Shown: one piece after another, positions 24,003-31,932 of the stretch
How the letters are laid out: each line of letters starts with the position of its first letter
Position numbering within the stretch: position 1 is the stretch's first letter
Source of the DNA: Subtercola sp.
GTDB taxonomy: Bacteria > Actinomycetota > Actinomycetes > Actinomycetales > Microbacteriaceae
DNA: 34,482 nucleotides
NCBI GenBank assembly: GCA_025463745.1
Contig: JAODBB010000127.1
Coordinates: 1-34,482, forward strand
Direction: 5' to 3'
Made by a program: the position numbers and the translations under genes
Notes under the pieces: model-generated
Told to the model about the DNA's origin: nothing
Seen by the model: the letters and a program-made list of their open reading frames with translations, nothing else
The model's database searches: none

Positions 24003-25232
24003 GTGACCGATCAGCAGAGTTTCATCATCGTCGGGGCGGCGCTCGCCGGGGCATCCGCTGCGAAGACACTGCGCGACGAAGGATTCTCGGGCGAGATTCG
24101 GATGCTCGGGGCCGAGCTTCACCGGCCGTACATTCGTCCGCCGCTCTCGAAGGGCTTTCTCGCCGGAAACGATGAGCTCGATTCGGTCTTCGTGCAGCCG
24201 GCCGAGTGGTACGCCGAGAATGACGTCACGCTCTCACTCGGAGTGACGGTCGACGCCATCGACCCCGAGGCGCAGTTCGTCTTTCTCGGCACCGGCGAGG
24301 CCGTGATGTACGACAAGCTGCTGCTGACCACAGGGTCGAGCCCGCGGATGCTCGATGTGCCGGGCACCGAGCTGACCGGGGTCTTCACGCTCCGCACGCT
24401 CGACGACTCTGAGGGCTTGCGCGCGGTGTTCAGCGGCGGCAAGAAGGTCGTGGTAATCGGGTCGGGCTGGATCGGCATGGAGGTCGCCGCCACCGCACGC
24501 ACTCTCGGCAACGACGTCACCGTGCTTTCTCGCGACGAGCTTCCGCTCGCTTCGGTGCTGGGCGACGAACTCGGTCGCGTTTTTCTCGAGCTGCACCGCG
24601 AGAACGGAGTAGTCGTACGAACGGGAGTCGGGGTCGCTGAGCTGGTCGGTGACGGGGTCGGCGCGGTAACGGGTGTGCGGCTGACGAGCGGGGAGGTGGT
24701 ACCGGCCGATGTGGTGGTGCTCGGAGTGGGTGCGGCCCCGAACATCCAGCTCGCCGAAGCCGCCGGGCTCGATATCGACAATGGCATCGTCGTGAATGCG
24801 GCGCTTCGCACCAGCGACCTGCAGATCTGGGCGGCGGGAGATGTGGCCAATGCGTACCATCCCGTGCTGAAGCAGCGGTTGCGCAGTGAGCATTGGGCGA
24901 ACGCTCTGAACCAGGGGCCGGCGGCCGCGAAGTCGATGCTCGGGCAGTCGGTGTCGTACGACGAGATTCCCTACTTTTACAGCGACCAGTTCGACCTCGG
25001 GATGGAGTACTCAGGGTACGCGCCGCTCGTTCGCGGGGCATCCGTCGTGTATCGCGGAGATGTGGCGGCGCGCGAGTTCATCGCGTTCTGGCTCGCCGAG
25101 GGCCGGGTCGTCGCTGGGATGAACGTGAACGTGTGGGACGTGAATGAGGCGGTGCAGGGCATCATCCGCCGTGCCAACGTGGTCGATGCGGCGCGCCTGG
25201 CCGACTCGTCGGTGCCCCTCGACTCCCTCTGA
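24003..25232 (+). CDS. FAD-dependent oxidoreductase, ferredoxin/rubredoxin reductase type
   Basis: 409 residues from GTG. The first dinucleotide fold binds FAD (FIIVGAALAGASAAKTL, 8-24), RPPLSKGFLAG follows (45-55), the second fold binds NAD(P)H (VVVIGSGWIGMEVAATA, 149-165), and the FAD-closing motif is IWAAGDVANAY. A C-terminal reductase domain follows from about 320 (YFYSDQFDLGMEYSGYAP). This is the arrangement of CamA, ThcD and similar ferredoxin reductases serving P450s, dioxygenases or desaturases. GTG at 24003 is preferred because AAGGGG precedes it at good spacing. No P450 or ferredoxin gene lies nearby; the divergent desaturase is the only obvious partner. Confidence 0.92.
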   Translation: MTDQQSFIIVGAALAGASAAKTLRDEGFSGEIRMLGAELHRPYIRPPLSKGFLAGNDELDSVFVQPAEWYAENDVTLSLGVTVDAIDPEAQFVFLGTGEAVMYDKLLLTTGSSPRMLDVPGTELTGVFTLRTLDDSEGLRAVFSGGKKVVVIGSGWIGMEVAATARTLGNDVTVLSRDELPLASVLGDELGRVFLELHRENGVVVRTGVGVAELVGDGVGAVTGVRLTSGEVVPADVVVLGVGAAPNIQLAEAAGLDIDNGIVVNAALRTSDLQIWAAGDVANAYHPVLKQRLRSEHWANALNQGPAAAKSMLGQSVSYDEIPYFYSDQFDLGMEYSGYAPLVRGASVVYRGDVAAREFIAFWLAEGRVVAGMNVNVWDVNEAVQGIIRRANVVDAARLADSSVPLDSL

Positions 25233-25291
25233 CCTCTTTAAAGAGAAAACATTCGCCTCGTTCTCTCAGTCTGATCGGTCTGGCGGCCGCG

Positions 25292-26218
25292 TTACGAGAG
25301 CACGTCTTTGGTGCTGAAGCGCCCGTAGGCGAGCGCGCCGAAGACCGCGACGTACGCCAGCTGGAGGAGGGCGTTCGAGCCGAACGACGACCAGTCGATG
25401 GGCTGACGCAGCAGGTCGGCGAAGTTCAGCCAGTAGTGGCTGAAGAGCCAGGGGTGCAGCCAGTCGAGTTGGGGGAGCGAGTCGAGTACCTGAGCGATGA
25501 TCGAGATCACGACGGTGGCCGCCATCGCGCCGACGGGAATGTCGGTGAGGGTCGAAATGAACAGCCCGATCGCGGTGAGCCCGAGCAGCGAAACGATCAC
25601 GTAGGCAGCGATGAGCAGCCCGCGCACGCCTGCCTCGCCGAGGCTCACCGTGTCGCCTGACAGCAGCGTCACCGGCCCGACCGGAAAGAGCGCGGCACCG
25701 ATGAGCGCGCCCGCAATCACGATGACCAGCGTGCCGGCGATGACGAAGGCGACTGCCGCGACGAATTTCACAAGCAGCAGCCGGCCTCGGCCGACGGGTG
25801 CAACGAGCAGATAACGCAGAGTACCCGAACTGGCCTCGCCGGCAATGGTGTCGCCGGCGACGACGCCGATGGTCAAGGGTAAGAACAGCGGAATGCAGAT
25901 GATCAGCGCCACGAGCCCGACGAACAGCCCGTTGTTGGTGATCTGGCTCAAGAAGGCCGGCCCGCGCCCCGGGGTCGAACCGGCAGACGAAATGCGCACA
26001 GCGACGGCGATCAGAATCGGGATGGCGGCGAGGGCGATCAACATCACCCACGTGCGCCGCCGGCGAAACAGCACCGACAGTTCCGACCCCATCAGCGCCC
26101 ACCCCGCGGTGGGCTTCGCCCTCAGGGTTCCGCTGAGCGGTGCGGTGACGCCGGCGGCCGCTGAGTCAGGCGTGCTCGAGTCGGCCTCTGTCGGGCCCTG
26201 CGAGAGGTCACTGGACAA
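25292..26218 (-). CDS. ABC-2 type transporter permease
   Basis: 308 residues. After a hydrophilic N-terminus of about 50 residues, there are six hydrophobic segments beginning VMLIALAAIPILIAVAV, with a large extracytoplasmic loop after the first, and the conserved SGTLRYLLVAPVGRGRLL cytoplasmic segment of ABC-2 exporters. Start codon is TTG at 26218: it overlaps the ATPase gene by 11 bases and is preceded by a GGGGAGGGG ribosome-binding site 7 bases away. Pairs with the ATPase gene upstream. Probably exports a lipid, peptide or drug; the substrate is unknown. Confidence 0.9.
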   Translation of the reverse strand: MSSDLSQGPTEADSSTPDSAAAGVTAPLSGTLRAKPTAGWALMGSELSVLFRRRRTWVMLIALAAIPILIAVAVRISSAGSTPGRGPAFLSQITNNGLFVGLVALIICIPLFLPLTIGVVAGDTIAGEASSGTLRYLLVAPVGRGRLLLVKFVAAVAFVIAGTLVIVIAGALIGAALFPVGPVTLLSGDTVSLGEAGVRGLLIAAYVIVSLLGLTAIGLFISTLTDIPVGAMAATVVISIIAQVLDSLPQLDWLHPWLFSHYWLNFADLLRQPIDWSSFGSNALLQLAYVAVFGALAYGRFSTKDVLS

Positions 26219-27182
26219 CGTCGAACCCCTCCCCGGTGAGCGCCACGAAGAGGTCTTCGAGCGTAGAACCTTCTACCGAGAAGCCGCGCACGCGAACACC
26301 GGCGGCCACGAGTGCGGCGACGATGGCGTCGGGAGCGCGATCATCCATCAGCGGCGCAGTCAGAGTGACGTCACCGTCGCCGATGGATTCGCGGTGGTCG
26401 GGAACCAGCCCCAGTGAGCGCAGCACCTCTTCGGCGCCCAGATCGTCGGGTGTCAGCACGCGCACCCGGGTCTGGCCGGCCCGGCGCAGATCATCGAGGC
26501 TGCCCTGGGCGACGAGGCTGCCGGCCCGCATGACGGCCGCGTGGGTGCACATCTGTTCGATCTCGGCCAGAAGGTGGCTGGAGACGAACACTGTCGTGCC
26601 CTCGGCCGTGAGCGAGCGCACGAGGTGACGCACTTCACGCGTGCCCTGCGGGTCGAGCCCGTTGGTGGGCTCGTCGAGCACGATCAAGTCGCGGGGAGTC
26701 AGCAAGGCGTTGGCGATGCCGAGGCGCTGTTTCATGCCGAGCGAATACGCCTTGACCTTCTTGTTGGCCGCGTGCGTGAGGCCGACGCGCTCGAGGGCGT
26801 CATCAACACGCTTGCGCCGGGTTGAGCTGGTGACGAATCGGTCGGCAGAGTCGAGCCGCAGCAGGTTGGCCGTGCCCGAGAGAAACGGGTAGAAGCCGGG
26901 GCCCTCGATGAGCGCCCCGACGTGCGGCAGCACTTGGGCGAGGCGGCCGGGCAGCTCTTCGCCGAGCACGTTCACCTCGCCGCTGGTCGCGCTCGCGAGG
27001 CCGAGCAGCACCCGGATGGTCGTGGTTTTGCCCGAGCCGTTCGGGCCCAGAAATCCGAACACCGAGCCGCGCGGCACCGCAAGGTCGATGTTGTTCACCG
27101 CGGTCTGCTTGCCGAACGTCTTGGTCAGTGCATGTGTTTCGATCGCGAGTTCGGCCGTCGAAGCTCGCGGTCTGTCGGTCAC
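26208..27182 (-). CDS. ABC transporter ATP-binding protein (ABC-2 exporter)
   Basis: 324 residues. Walker A GPNGSGKTT (46-54), signature YSLGMKQR (146-153), Walker B LIVLDEP (166-172) and the H-loop in FVSSHLLAEIEQM are intact. The C-terminal 80 residues form an extra domain (VRVLTPDDLGAEEVL, VRGFSVEGSTLEDLFVALTG), usual for DrrA/bacitracin-resistance-like exporters. Start is GTG at 27182, overlapping the TGA of the LolA-like gene by four bases (GTGA), so translation is coupled. Drives the permease encoded downstream. Confidence 0.95.
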   Translation of the reverse strand: MTDRPRASTAELAIETHALTKTFGKQTAVNNIDLAVPRGSVFGFLGPNGSGKTTTIRVLLGLASATSGEVNVLGEELPGRLAQVLPHVGALIEGPGFYPFLSGTANLLRLDSADRFVTSSTRRKRVDDALERVGLTHAANKKVKAYSLGMKQRLGIANALLTPRDLIVLDEPTNGLDPQGTREVRHLVRSLTAEGTTVFVSSHLLAEIEQMCTHAAVMRAGSLVAQGSLDDLRRAGQTRVRVLTPDDLGAEEVLRSLGLVPDHRESIGDGDVTLTAPLMDDRAPDAIVAALVAAGVRVRGFSVEGSTLEDLFVALTGEGFDVVQ

Positions 27183-28408
27183 TTCGCCGCGGCTGCGGCA
27201 GCGGCCTGCAGCTGGTCGGCAGAAACCGACCCGGCGAAGACGCGCCCGTCATCGGTGACCAGCACGTTCACGAGGGTCGTCGTGAGCACATGGCCGCCGT
27301 CGACCGGGCTGGTGAGTTCGCCGAGCAGCGGCGAGCTGGTCAGTGAGGCCGAATCGGCTCCGGCGGGCAGTTCGACGATGGCGTCCCAGCCTGATCCGGT
27401 GACGATGGGCTTCTGCGCATCGGCTGGCGCCGAACCGGGGGTGGCTCCCGTTCCGGAGGGCTCCGTGGGCAGGGTCTTCTCGGTGACGGTGGTACCGGCC
27501 GGCGGAGTGAAGCTGAACAGGTCTGCTGAGGGGGTGTCGAGGCTCAGCGAGGTGAACCCGGTCGTGAAAGCCGTGTCGGCGGCGCCACGAGCGGTGACGT
27601 TCACCTGCAGAGGAAGCCCGGTGGCGGAGTCGACCGCAATCGAGACGGAACCCACGAGGGTGTCGGTGGCCTGCGGCGTCAAGATCAGGTCGTAGGCCGA
27701 GCGGCCGGCGACGGTCACGTCACCGCCGACGGAGACGTTGGTGGTGGGGTCGACGGCGTCGAGAAACTTCTGAGCGAGCTGTTCGGGCGTCTGAACGGTG
27801 GCGCCGGGCTGTGTGGCGTCGGGCGCCGAACCGGCGTCTGATTTCGCCGGAAGGGTGGTGTGCACGGCCGTCTGCTGTGCGGAGTCGTACAGCCAGACAT
27901 CGTTGCCGCCGCGTACGACGTCGGTCTCTGCCATCTGGTCGAGCACCTGAACACGCTGGTTGGTGGGCCCGTCGACGTACACCCGGGCGGTGTGCGTGCC
28001 GGTGAGCATCTCGAGGGCCGACGACACGGTGGCAGCCGAGCTGTCGGTGCTGGCTGAACCGCCCGAGCCGGCTGAACCGCCCGAGCCGGCCGAACCGCTC
28101 GTGCTGGCCGAACCGCTCGGTGAGGGTGTCGAGCTCGAACCTGAACCCGCCCCGAGGGAGCTCGCCGACACGCCGGCCGGCAACTCGGGCAACCCGAGGT
28201 TCGCCGTCTGCTCGACCGTGCCCGAGAACGCGGTGACGGTGCTGTTGCCGATCATCGCGAGCACGTCTTGCGGCGACTTCGTGGGCAGCGAATCGGTGGC
28301 ATTGGCCGACAAGGGCACGGCGATAGCCACGCCGGCGATGACCACCGGAATGACGGCTGCGGGAACCCAGCGCTTCCACTTGCTTGAAGACACGCTGTTT
28401 GAAGACAC
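27179..28408 (-). CDS. secreted LolA/DUF2092-like protein
   Basis: 409 residues. A membrane-spanning signal segment (WVPAAVIPVVIAGVAIAVPLSANA) precedes a beta-rich extracytoplasmic domain. A Gly/Ser low-complexity insert follows the first strands (AGSGGSAGSGGSAS). The outer part reads as LolA/LppX-like: VLAMIGNSTVTAFSGTVEQTA near the start, VRGGNDVWLYDSAQQTAVH, and later GLPLQVNVTA and FSFTPPAGTTVTEK. In actinobacteria such proteins commonly precede an ABC-2 exporter, as here. GTG at 28408 is chosen because GGGGAGGT precedes it; the frame begins 7 codons earlier at 28429. A hydrophobic-ligand carrier role is plausible, unproven. Confidence 0.8.
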   Translation of the reverse strand: MSSNSVSSSKWKRWVPAAVIPVVIAGVAIAVPLSANATDSLPTKSPQDVLAMIGNSTVTAFSGTVEQTANLGLPELPAGVSASSLGAGSGSSSTPSPSGSASTSGSAGSGGSAGSGGSASTDSSAATVSSALEMLTGTHTARVYVDGPTNQRVQVLDQMAETDVVRGGNDVWLYDSAQQTAVHTTLPAKSDAGSAPDATQPGATVQTPEQLAQKFLDAVDPTTNVSVGGDVTVAGRSAYDLILTPQATDTLVGSVSIAVDSATGLPLQVNVTARGAADTAFTTGFTSLSLDTPSADLFSFTPPAGTTVTEKTLPTEPSGTGATPGSAPADAQKPIVTGSGWDAIVELPAGADSASLTSSPLLGELTSPVDGGHVLTTTLVNVLVTDDGRVFAGSVSADQLQAAAAAAAK

Positions 28409-28522
28409 GCTCTTACCTCCCCTGCTCACGCCCGGTGTGACCGAACGCCCTTTACGGTACTCCTCGTTTCCGGCAGTTTGCTTAGAGGTGCGCCGAAAGG
28501 TGGCGGCTACTGCGCTGGCATT

Positions 28523-28550
28523 TTGAGCGACATTCTCTTCGGTGTACGGT
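28523..28550 (+). promoter_or_regulatory. possible promoter of the alpha/beta-hydrolase gene
   Basis: TTGAGC (28523-28528) and TACGGT (28545-28550), 16 bases apart, lie about 33 bases before the ATG at 28583. Match to consensus is only moderate. Confidence 0.3.
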
Positions 28551-28582
28551 GTTTACATACGGCTTCGAGACAAGGATGATCG

Positions 28583-29347
28583 ATGTACCAAGTGACTTCA
28601 ACCGACGGAACCACGCTCGAAGTCGATCGCGCCGGCACCGGCCCTGCGGTTGTTCTCGTCACCGGAGCCTTCAATACGAAGGAATCGAGCAAAGACCTCC
28701 AAGCGGTGCTGACCGACCAGTTCACCGTGTACGAGTACGACAGGCGCGGCCGCGGCCAGAGTGGCGACACACCTCTATACGAGATCGCTCGCGAACTCGA
28801 AGACCTGCACGCGGTCATCCAATCGACTGGCGAGAACGCGTTCGTCTACGGTCATTCGTCAGGGGCGATCATCGCGCTCGACGCCGCGGCGAGCGGGGTG
28901 CCGATGGCCAAGATCGTCGCCTACGAGCCGCCGTTGCTCTTCGATCACCCGCCGGCGCTCGCCACCGTCGAAGCACTGCAGAGGCTGATCGATGCGTCAG
29001 ACCGCGACGGTGCAGCGAAGCTGTTCATGGCCGGAACGGGAATGGCGCCCGAGCAGATCGAATGGGTGTCGCACGCGCCATTCTGGCCGGGCATGCTCGG
29101 CATCGCGCACACGCTGCCGTACGACCAGGCGCTCTGCGTCACGGGCTCGGCGTCGAGCGACTGGCTGAAGGCGATCTCGGTGCCGGTGTTGGCTCTCGCC
29201 GGCGGCACCAGTGCTTCGTGGGCCCAAGAGGCCGCCGAGCGTATCGCTTCGGTGGTGGATGGCGCCGAGTCTCGCATTGTTCCCGGCCAGAACCACGCGG
29301 TCGACCCCGCCGCGGTCGCGCCGGAGTTGCGCGCCTTCTTCGTCTGA
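28583..29347 (+). CDS. alpha/beta-hydrolase
   Basis: 254 residues. Nucleophile elbow GHSSGA at 90-95 (Ser92), oxyanion segment VVLVTGAFNTK (23-33), YDRRGRGQSGDTP (52-64), and the catalytic His in PGQNHAVDP near 236. The HG of the classic oxyanion loop is replaced by TGAF, as in many small actinobacterial hydrolases of this type. A weak AAGGA precedes the ATG. It is divergent from the LolA-like gene and 264 bases upstream of the MftD-type gene, with a long hairpin between. Substrate unknown; a link to the next genes is possible but the hairpin argues for a separate transcript. Confidence 0.87.
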   Translation: MYQVTSTDGTTLEVDRAGTGPAVVLVTGAFNTKESSKDLQAVLTDQFTVYEYDRRGRGQSGDTPLYEIARELEDLHAVIQSTGENAFVYGHSSGAIIALDAAASGVPMAKIVAYEPPLLFDHPPALATVEALQRLIDASDRDGAAKLFMAGTGMAPEQIEWVSHAPFWPGMLGIAHTLPYDQALCVTGSASSDWLKAISVPVLALAGGTSASWAQEAAERIASVVDGAESRIVPGQNHAVDPAAVAPELRAFFV

Positions 29348-29370
29348 CGCCGCCCCGCCGCCGCCGCCCC

Positions 29371-29458
29371 CGCCCGGCGCTCGCGAGAGAAGCGTTTTCA
29401 GACGAGAGAAGCTGTCGCAACGGCATTTCTCGTCTGAAGATGCTTCTCTCGCCGGGCG
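29371..29458. terminator. very long hairpin downstream of the alpha/beta-hydrolase gene
   Basis: Two arms (29384-29414 and 29421-29451) of 31 bases pair with a 6-nt loop (tcgcaa). In RNA only one A-A opposition and a few G-U pairs interrupt the stem. A further 7-bp stem (CGCCCGG 29371-29377 with CCGGGCG 29452-29458) extends it past a 6-nt bulge. Outside it the left flank is C-rich and the right flank G-rich, so pairing may extend further. It has no T-tract. It may be a terminator, or a mobile palindromic element. Confidence 0.65.
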
Positions 29459-29611
29459 AAGGGGGCGGGGCGGGGGAACTGACGGTAGCCCGGCGCTGGA
29501 TGCGGGGCGAATTCCGGGTGATCCCTTCCTTTTGGCACCGGGTGCCATTAGTGTGTTTCCTGTCGCAGAATTTCGTCACAGCAGCCGAAATGTGCAGGAG
29601 GAGTTTCACTG

Positions 29612-30811
29612 ATGAGCAAGAATCCGTGGTTCGAAACCGTCGCCGAGGCGCAACGCCGGGCGAAGAAACGGCTTCCGAGTTCGGTCTACGGCGCGCTGGT
29701 CGCCGGGTCTGAGCGCGGGCTGACCTACGACGACAACATGAAGGCGTTCTCCGAGCTCGGTTTCGCCCCGCATGTCGCCGGTCATCAGGCCGTGCGTGAC
29801 CTCTCGACGAGTGTCATGGGCATCCCGATCTCGCTGCCGGTGATCATCTCGCCGACCGGGGTTCAGGCCGTGCATCCCGACGGCGAAGTGGCTGTCGCCC
29901 GGGCATCCGCCAACCGCGGAACCATCATGGGCTTGAGTTCGTTCGCGAGCAAGTCTGTTGAAGACGTCACGGCGGCGAACCCGAATACCTTCTTTCAGAT
30001 GTACTGGTCGGGAACCCGCGAAGCCATGGTGCAGCGCATGGATCGGGCCCGAAAGGCCGGAGCCAAGGGACTGATCGCGACGCTCGACTGGTCGTTCTCG
30101 AACGGCCGCGACTGGGGCAGCCCGCAGATTCCTGAGCGCATGAACCTCAAGACCATGGTGAGCTTCGCGCCGAATGTGCTGCCGCACCCGAAGTGGCTCT
30201 GGCTCTTCGCCAAGACGGGCAAGGTGCCAGACCTCACCGCCCCCAACCTCACCCCGCCCGGCGGCGAGGCCCCCACCTTCTTCGGCGCCTATTACGAGTG
30301 GATGCAGACCCCGCCGCCCAGCTGGGACGACGTCGAATGGATGCGCAAGGAATGGGGCGGCCCCTTCATGCTCAAGGGCGTCTCACGCATCGACGACGCC
30401 AAGCGCGCCATCGACGCCGGCGTCACCGCGATTTCGGTGTCGAACCACGGCGGTAACAACCTCGACGGCACGCCGGCGACCATCCGTGTGCTCTCGTCGG
30501 TGGCCGAAGCGATCGACGGTCAGGTCGAGGTGGTTCTGGATGGCGGGGTTCGCCGAGGCGGCGACGTCGCCAAGGCCCTCGCGCTCGGTGCCAGGGCGGT
30601 CATGATCGGGCGCGCCTACCTCTGGGGGCTCGCCGCCAATGGCCAGGCCGGCGTCGAGAACGTGTTCGACATCCTCCGCGGCGGGCTCGACTCCGCCGTT
30701 CTGGGGCTCGGACACTCGTCGATCGGCGAACTCGGCCCCGAAGACCTCGTGATCGCGAAAGACTTCGCGCGCACGCTGCCGCAGCCTCAGCTGCAGCCGG
30801 CCGAGAAGTAG
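29612..30811 (+). CDS. mftD: MftD-type FMN-dependent alpha-hydroxyacid oxidase homologue (pre-mycofactocin synthase family)
   Basis: 399 residues, a TIM-barrel LldD-family flavoenzyme. It matches the MftD subgroup closely: NPWFETVAEAQRRAKKRLP at the N-terminus, VYGALVAGSERG, PVIISPTGVQAVHPDGE, GLSSFASKSVE, TLDWSFSNGRDWGSP, and SNHGGNNLDGTPA where lactate dehydrogenases have SNHGGRQLDG. The loop APTFFGAYYEWMQTPPP is also MftD-like. In mycofactocin biosynthesis MftD oxidatively deaminates the precursor AHDP to give the redox-active pre-mycofactocin. Here mftA, B, C, E and F are absent from the window. AGGAGG lies 8 bases before the ATG. A dehydrogenase of the mycofactocin-coupled type follows 79 bases later. 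The symbol is by homology; the substrate in this host is unverified. Confidence 0.88.
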   Translation: MSKNPWFETVAEAQRRAKKRLPSSVYGALVAGSERGLTYDDNMKAFSELGFAPHVAGHQAVRDLSTSVMGIPISLPVIISPTGVQAVHPDGEVAVARASANRGTIMGLSSFASKSVEDVTAANPNTFFQMYWSGTREAMVQRMDRARKAGAKGLIATLDWSFSNGRDWGSPQIPERMNLKTMVSFAPNVLPHPKWLWLFAKTGKVPDLTAPNLTPPGGEAPTFFGAYYEWMQTPPPSWDDVEWMRKEWGGPFMLKGVSRIDDAKRAIDAGVTAISVSNHGGNNLDGTPATIRVLSSVAEAIDGQVEVVLDGGVRRGGDVAKALALGARAVMIGRAYLWGLAANGQAGVENVFDILRGGLDSAVLGLGHSSIGELGPEDLVIAKDFARTLPQPQLQPAEK

Positions 30812-30890
30812 CAAGCCCCGAAGTAAGCCAGCCTCAACCAGAAAACAACTCAACCAAAAAAACAAGAACAGAGTAGAAAGAAGAACCACA

Positions 30891-31706
30891 ATGGCCGGAA
30901 GACTCGAAGGCAAAGTCGCCTTCATCACGGGCGCTGCCCGTGGCCAGGGTCGCGCGCACGCCGTGAAACTCGCCAGTGAAGGGGCCGACATCATCGCCGT
31001 CGACCTCGCGGGCGAGATTCCGTTGGTGCCGTACGACTCGTCGTCGCTCGAAGACCTCAACGAGACCGTTCGGCTGGTCGAGGGTCTCGACCGCCGCATC
31101 ATCTTCGAACAGTGCGATGTGCGCGATCTGGAGAAGATGCGATCGGTCGTCGATCGAGGGGTGGCTGAACTCGGGCATCTCGACGTGGTGGTGGCCAATG
31201 CCGGAATCTGTATTCCGGCCACGTGGGACGAAACCACGCCGGAGATGTTCCAGGTGACGATGGACACGAATGTGGTCGGCGTCTGGAACACGGTGATGGT
31301 GGGAGCGCCGCACTTGGTGACCGCGGGCGGGGGATCGATCATCCTCACCAGCTCGTACGCCGGCAAGAAGATGCAGCCGTTCATGATTCACTACACGGCG
31401 AGCAAGCATGCGGTGACCGGAATGACCAGGGCGTTCGCGGCCGAGCTCGGCAAGCATCACATCCGGGTGAACAGTGTTCATCCGGGCGCGGTGAACACGC
31501 CGATGGGTTCCGGGAGCATGATCGAAGCGATCACGCGCACGAACGCGTCGAACCCGCCGCTCGCGGCAATGGGTACGCCGTTCTTGCCGGTGTGGAGTGT
31601 CGAGGCCGAAGACATCGCGAATGCGGTCGCTTTTCTCGCCTCTGACGACGCGAAGTACATCACCGCGGAGCACCTGAGCATCGACGCCGGTTCGCAGTAC
31701 TTCTAA
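30891..31706 (+). CDS. mycofactocin-coupled-type short-chain dehydrogenase/reductase
   Basis: 271 residues. NAD-binding motif TGAARGQG (13-20), DVRD (76-79), NAG (103-105), and catalytic Ser154/155, Tyr168 and Lys172 (YTASK). The GAARGQGRAHAVKLASEGADII start, the extra segment at 40-60 (EIPLVPYDSSSLEDLNETV), and AELGKHHIRVNSVHPGAVNTPM are features of the mycofactocin-coupled SDR subfamily, in which tightly bound NAD is thought to be reoxidised by mycofactocin instead of exchanging. It would oxidise an alcohol. Poor Shine-Dalgarno (AAGAAG). Follows mftD and probably shares its transcript. Confidence 0.88.
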   Translation: MAGRLEGKVAFITGAARGQGRAHAVKLASEGADIIAVDLAGEIPLVPYDSSSLEDLNETVRLVEGLDRRIIFEQCDVRDLEKMRSVVDRGVAELGHLDVVVANAGICIPATWDETTPEMFQVTMDTNVVGVWNTVMVGAPHLVTAGGGSIILTSSYAGKKMQPFMIHYTASKHAVTGMTRAFAAELGKHHIRVNSVHPGAVNTPMGSGSMIEAITRTNASNPPLAAMGTPFLPVWSVEAEDIANAVAFLASDDAKYITAEHLSIDAGSQYF

Positions 31707-31749
31707 CCCCCGGCTCTTCGCTGCCCGTACCCCTCCCCCCCCCGCCGGT

Positions 31750-31813
31750 CCGTCGATTTTGCGAAGATGCACGCTAAATCCGCCGTTAGCGTGCATCTTC
31801 GCAAAATGGACGG
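31750..31813. terminator. long perfect hairpin after the SDR gene
   Basis: Arms 31756-31777 and 31786-31807 are perfectly complementary over 22 bases around an 8-nt loop; after one mismatch five more pairs (31750-31754 with 31809-31813) extend it. The core arm contains GCGAAGATGCACGC. C-rich flank to the left, strongly G-rich flank to the right. No T-tract. It probably ends the mftD-SDR transcript, or is a palindromic repeat element. Confidence 0.65.
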
Positions 31814-31891
31814 ACGGACGGACGGGCGGGCAGGGGAGGGCACGGGCGGGAGGGGGTGGGGGAGAAGGGGAAGAGGGGAGGGCGGGGCGGG
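31808..31891 (+). other. G-rich tract right of the hairpin
   Basis: About 84 bases with five ggac/ggacgg units and then many G runs of 3-5 (ggacgg, gggcggg, agggggtggg). Candidate G-quadruplex former on the plus strand, directly upstream of the CitE-like gene. A run of nine C lies on the other side of the hairpin (31735-31743), which is error-prone in sequencing. Confidence 0.55.
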
Positions 31892-31932
31892 TAACATTGC
31901 GGTCGGGAAACCCCAAGACGAGAAAGCCGCTG

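Noticed and set aside
25234-25245. Perfect 12-bp palindrome CTCTTTAAAGAG between convergent genes
   Set aside because: AT-rich and short with no loop; too weak as a terminator and no regulatory context, so not listed as a feature.
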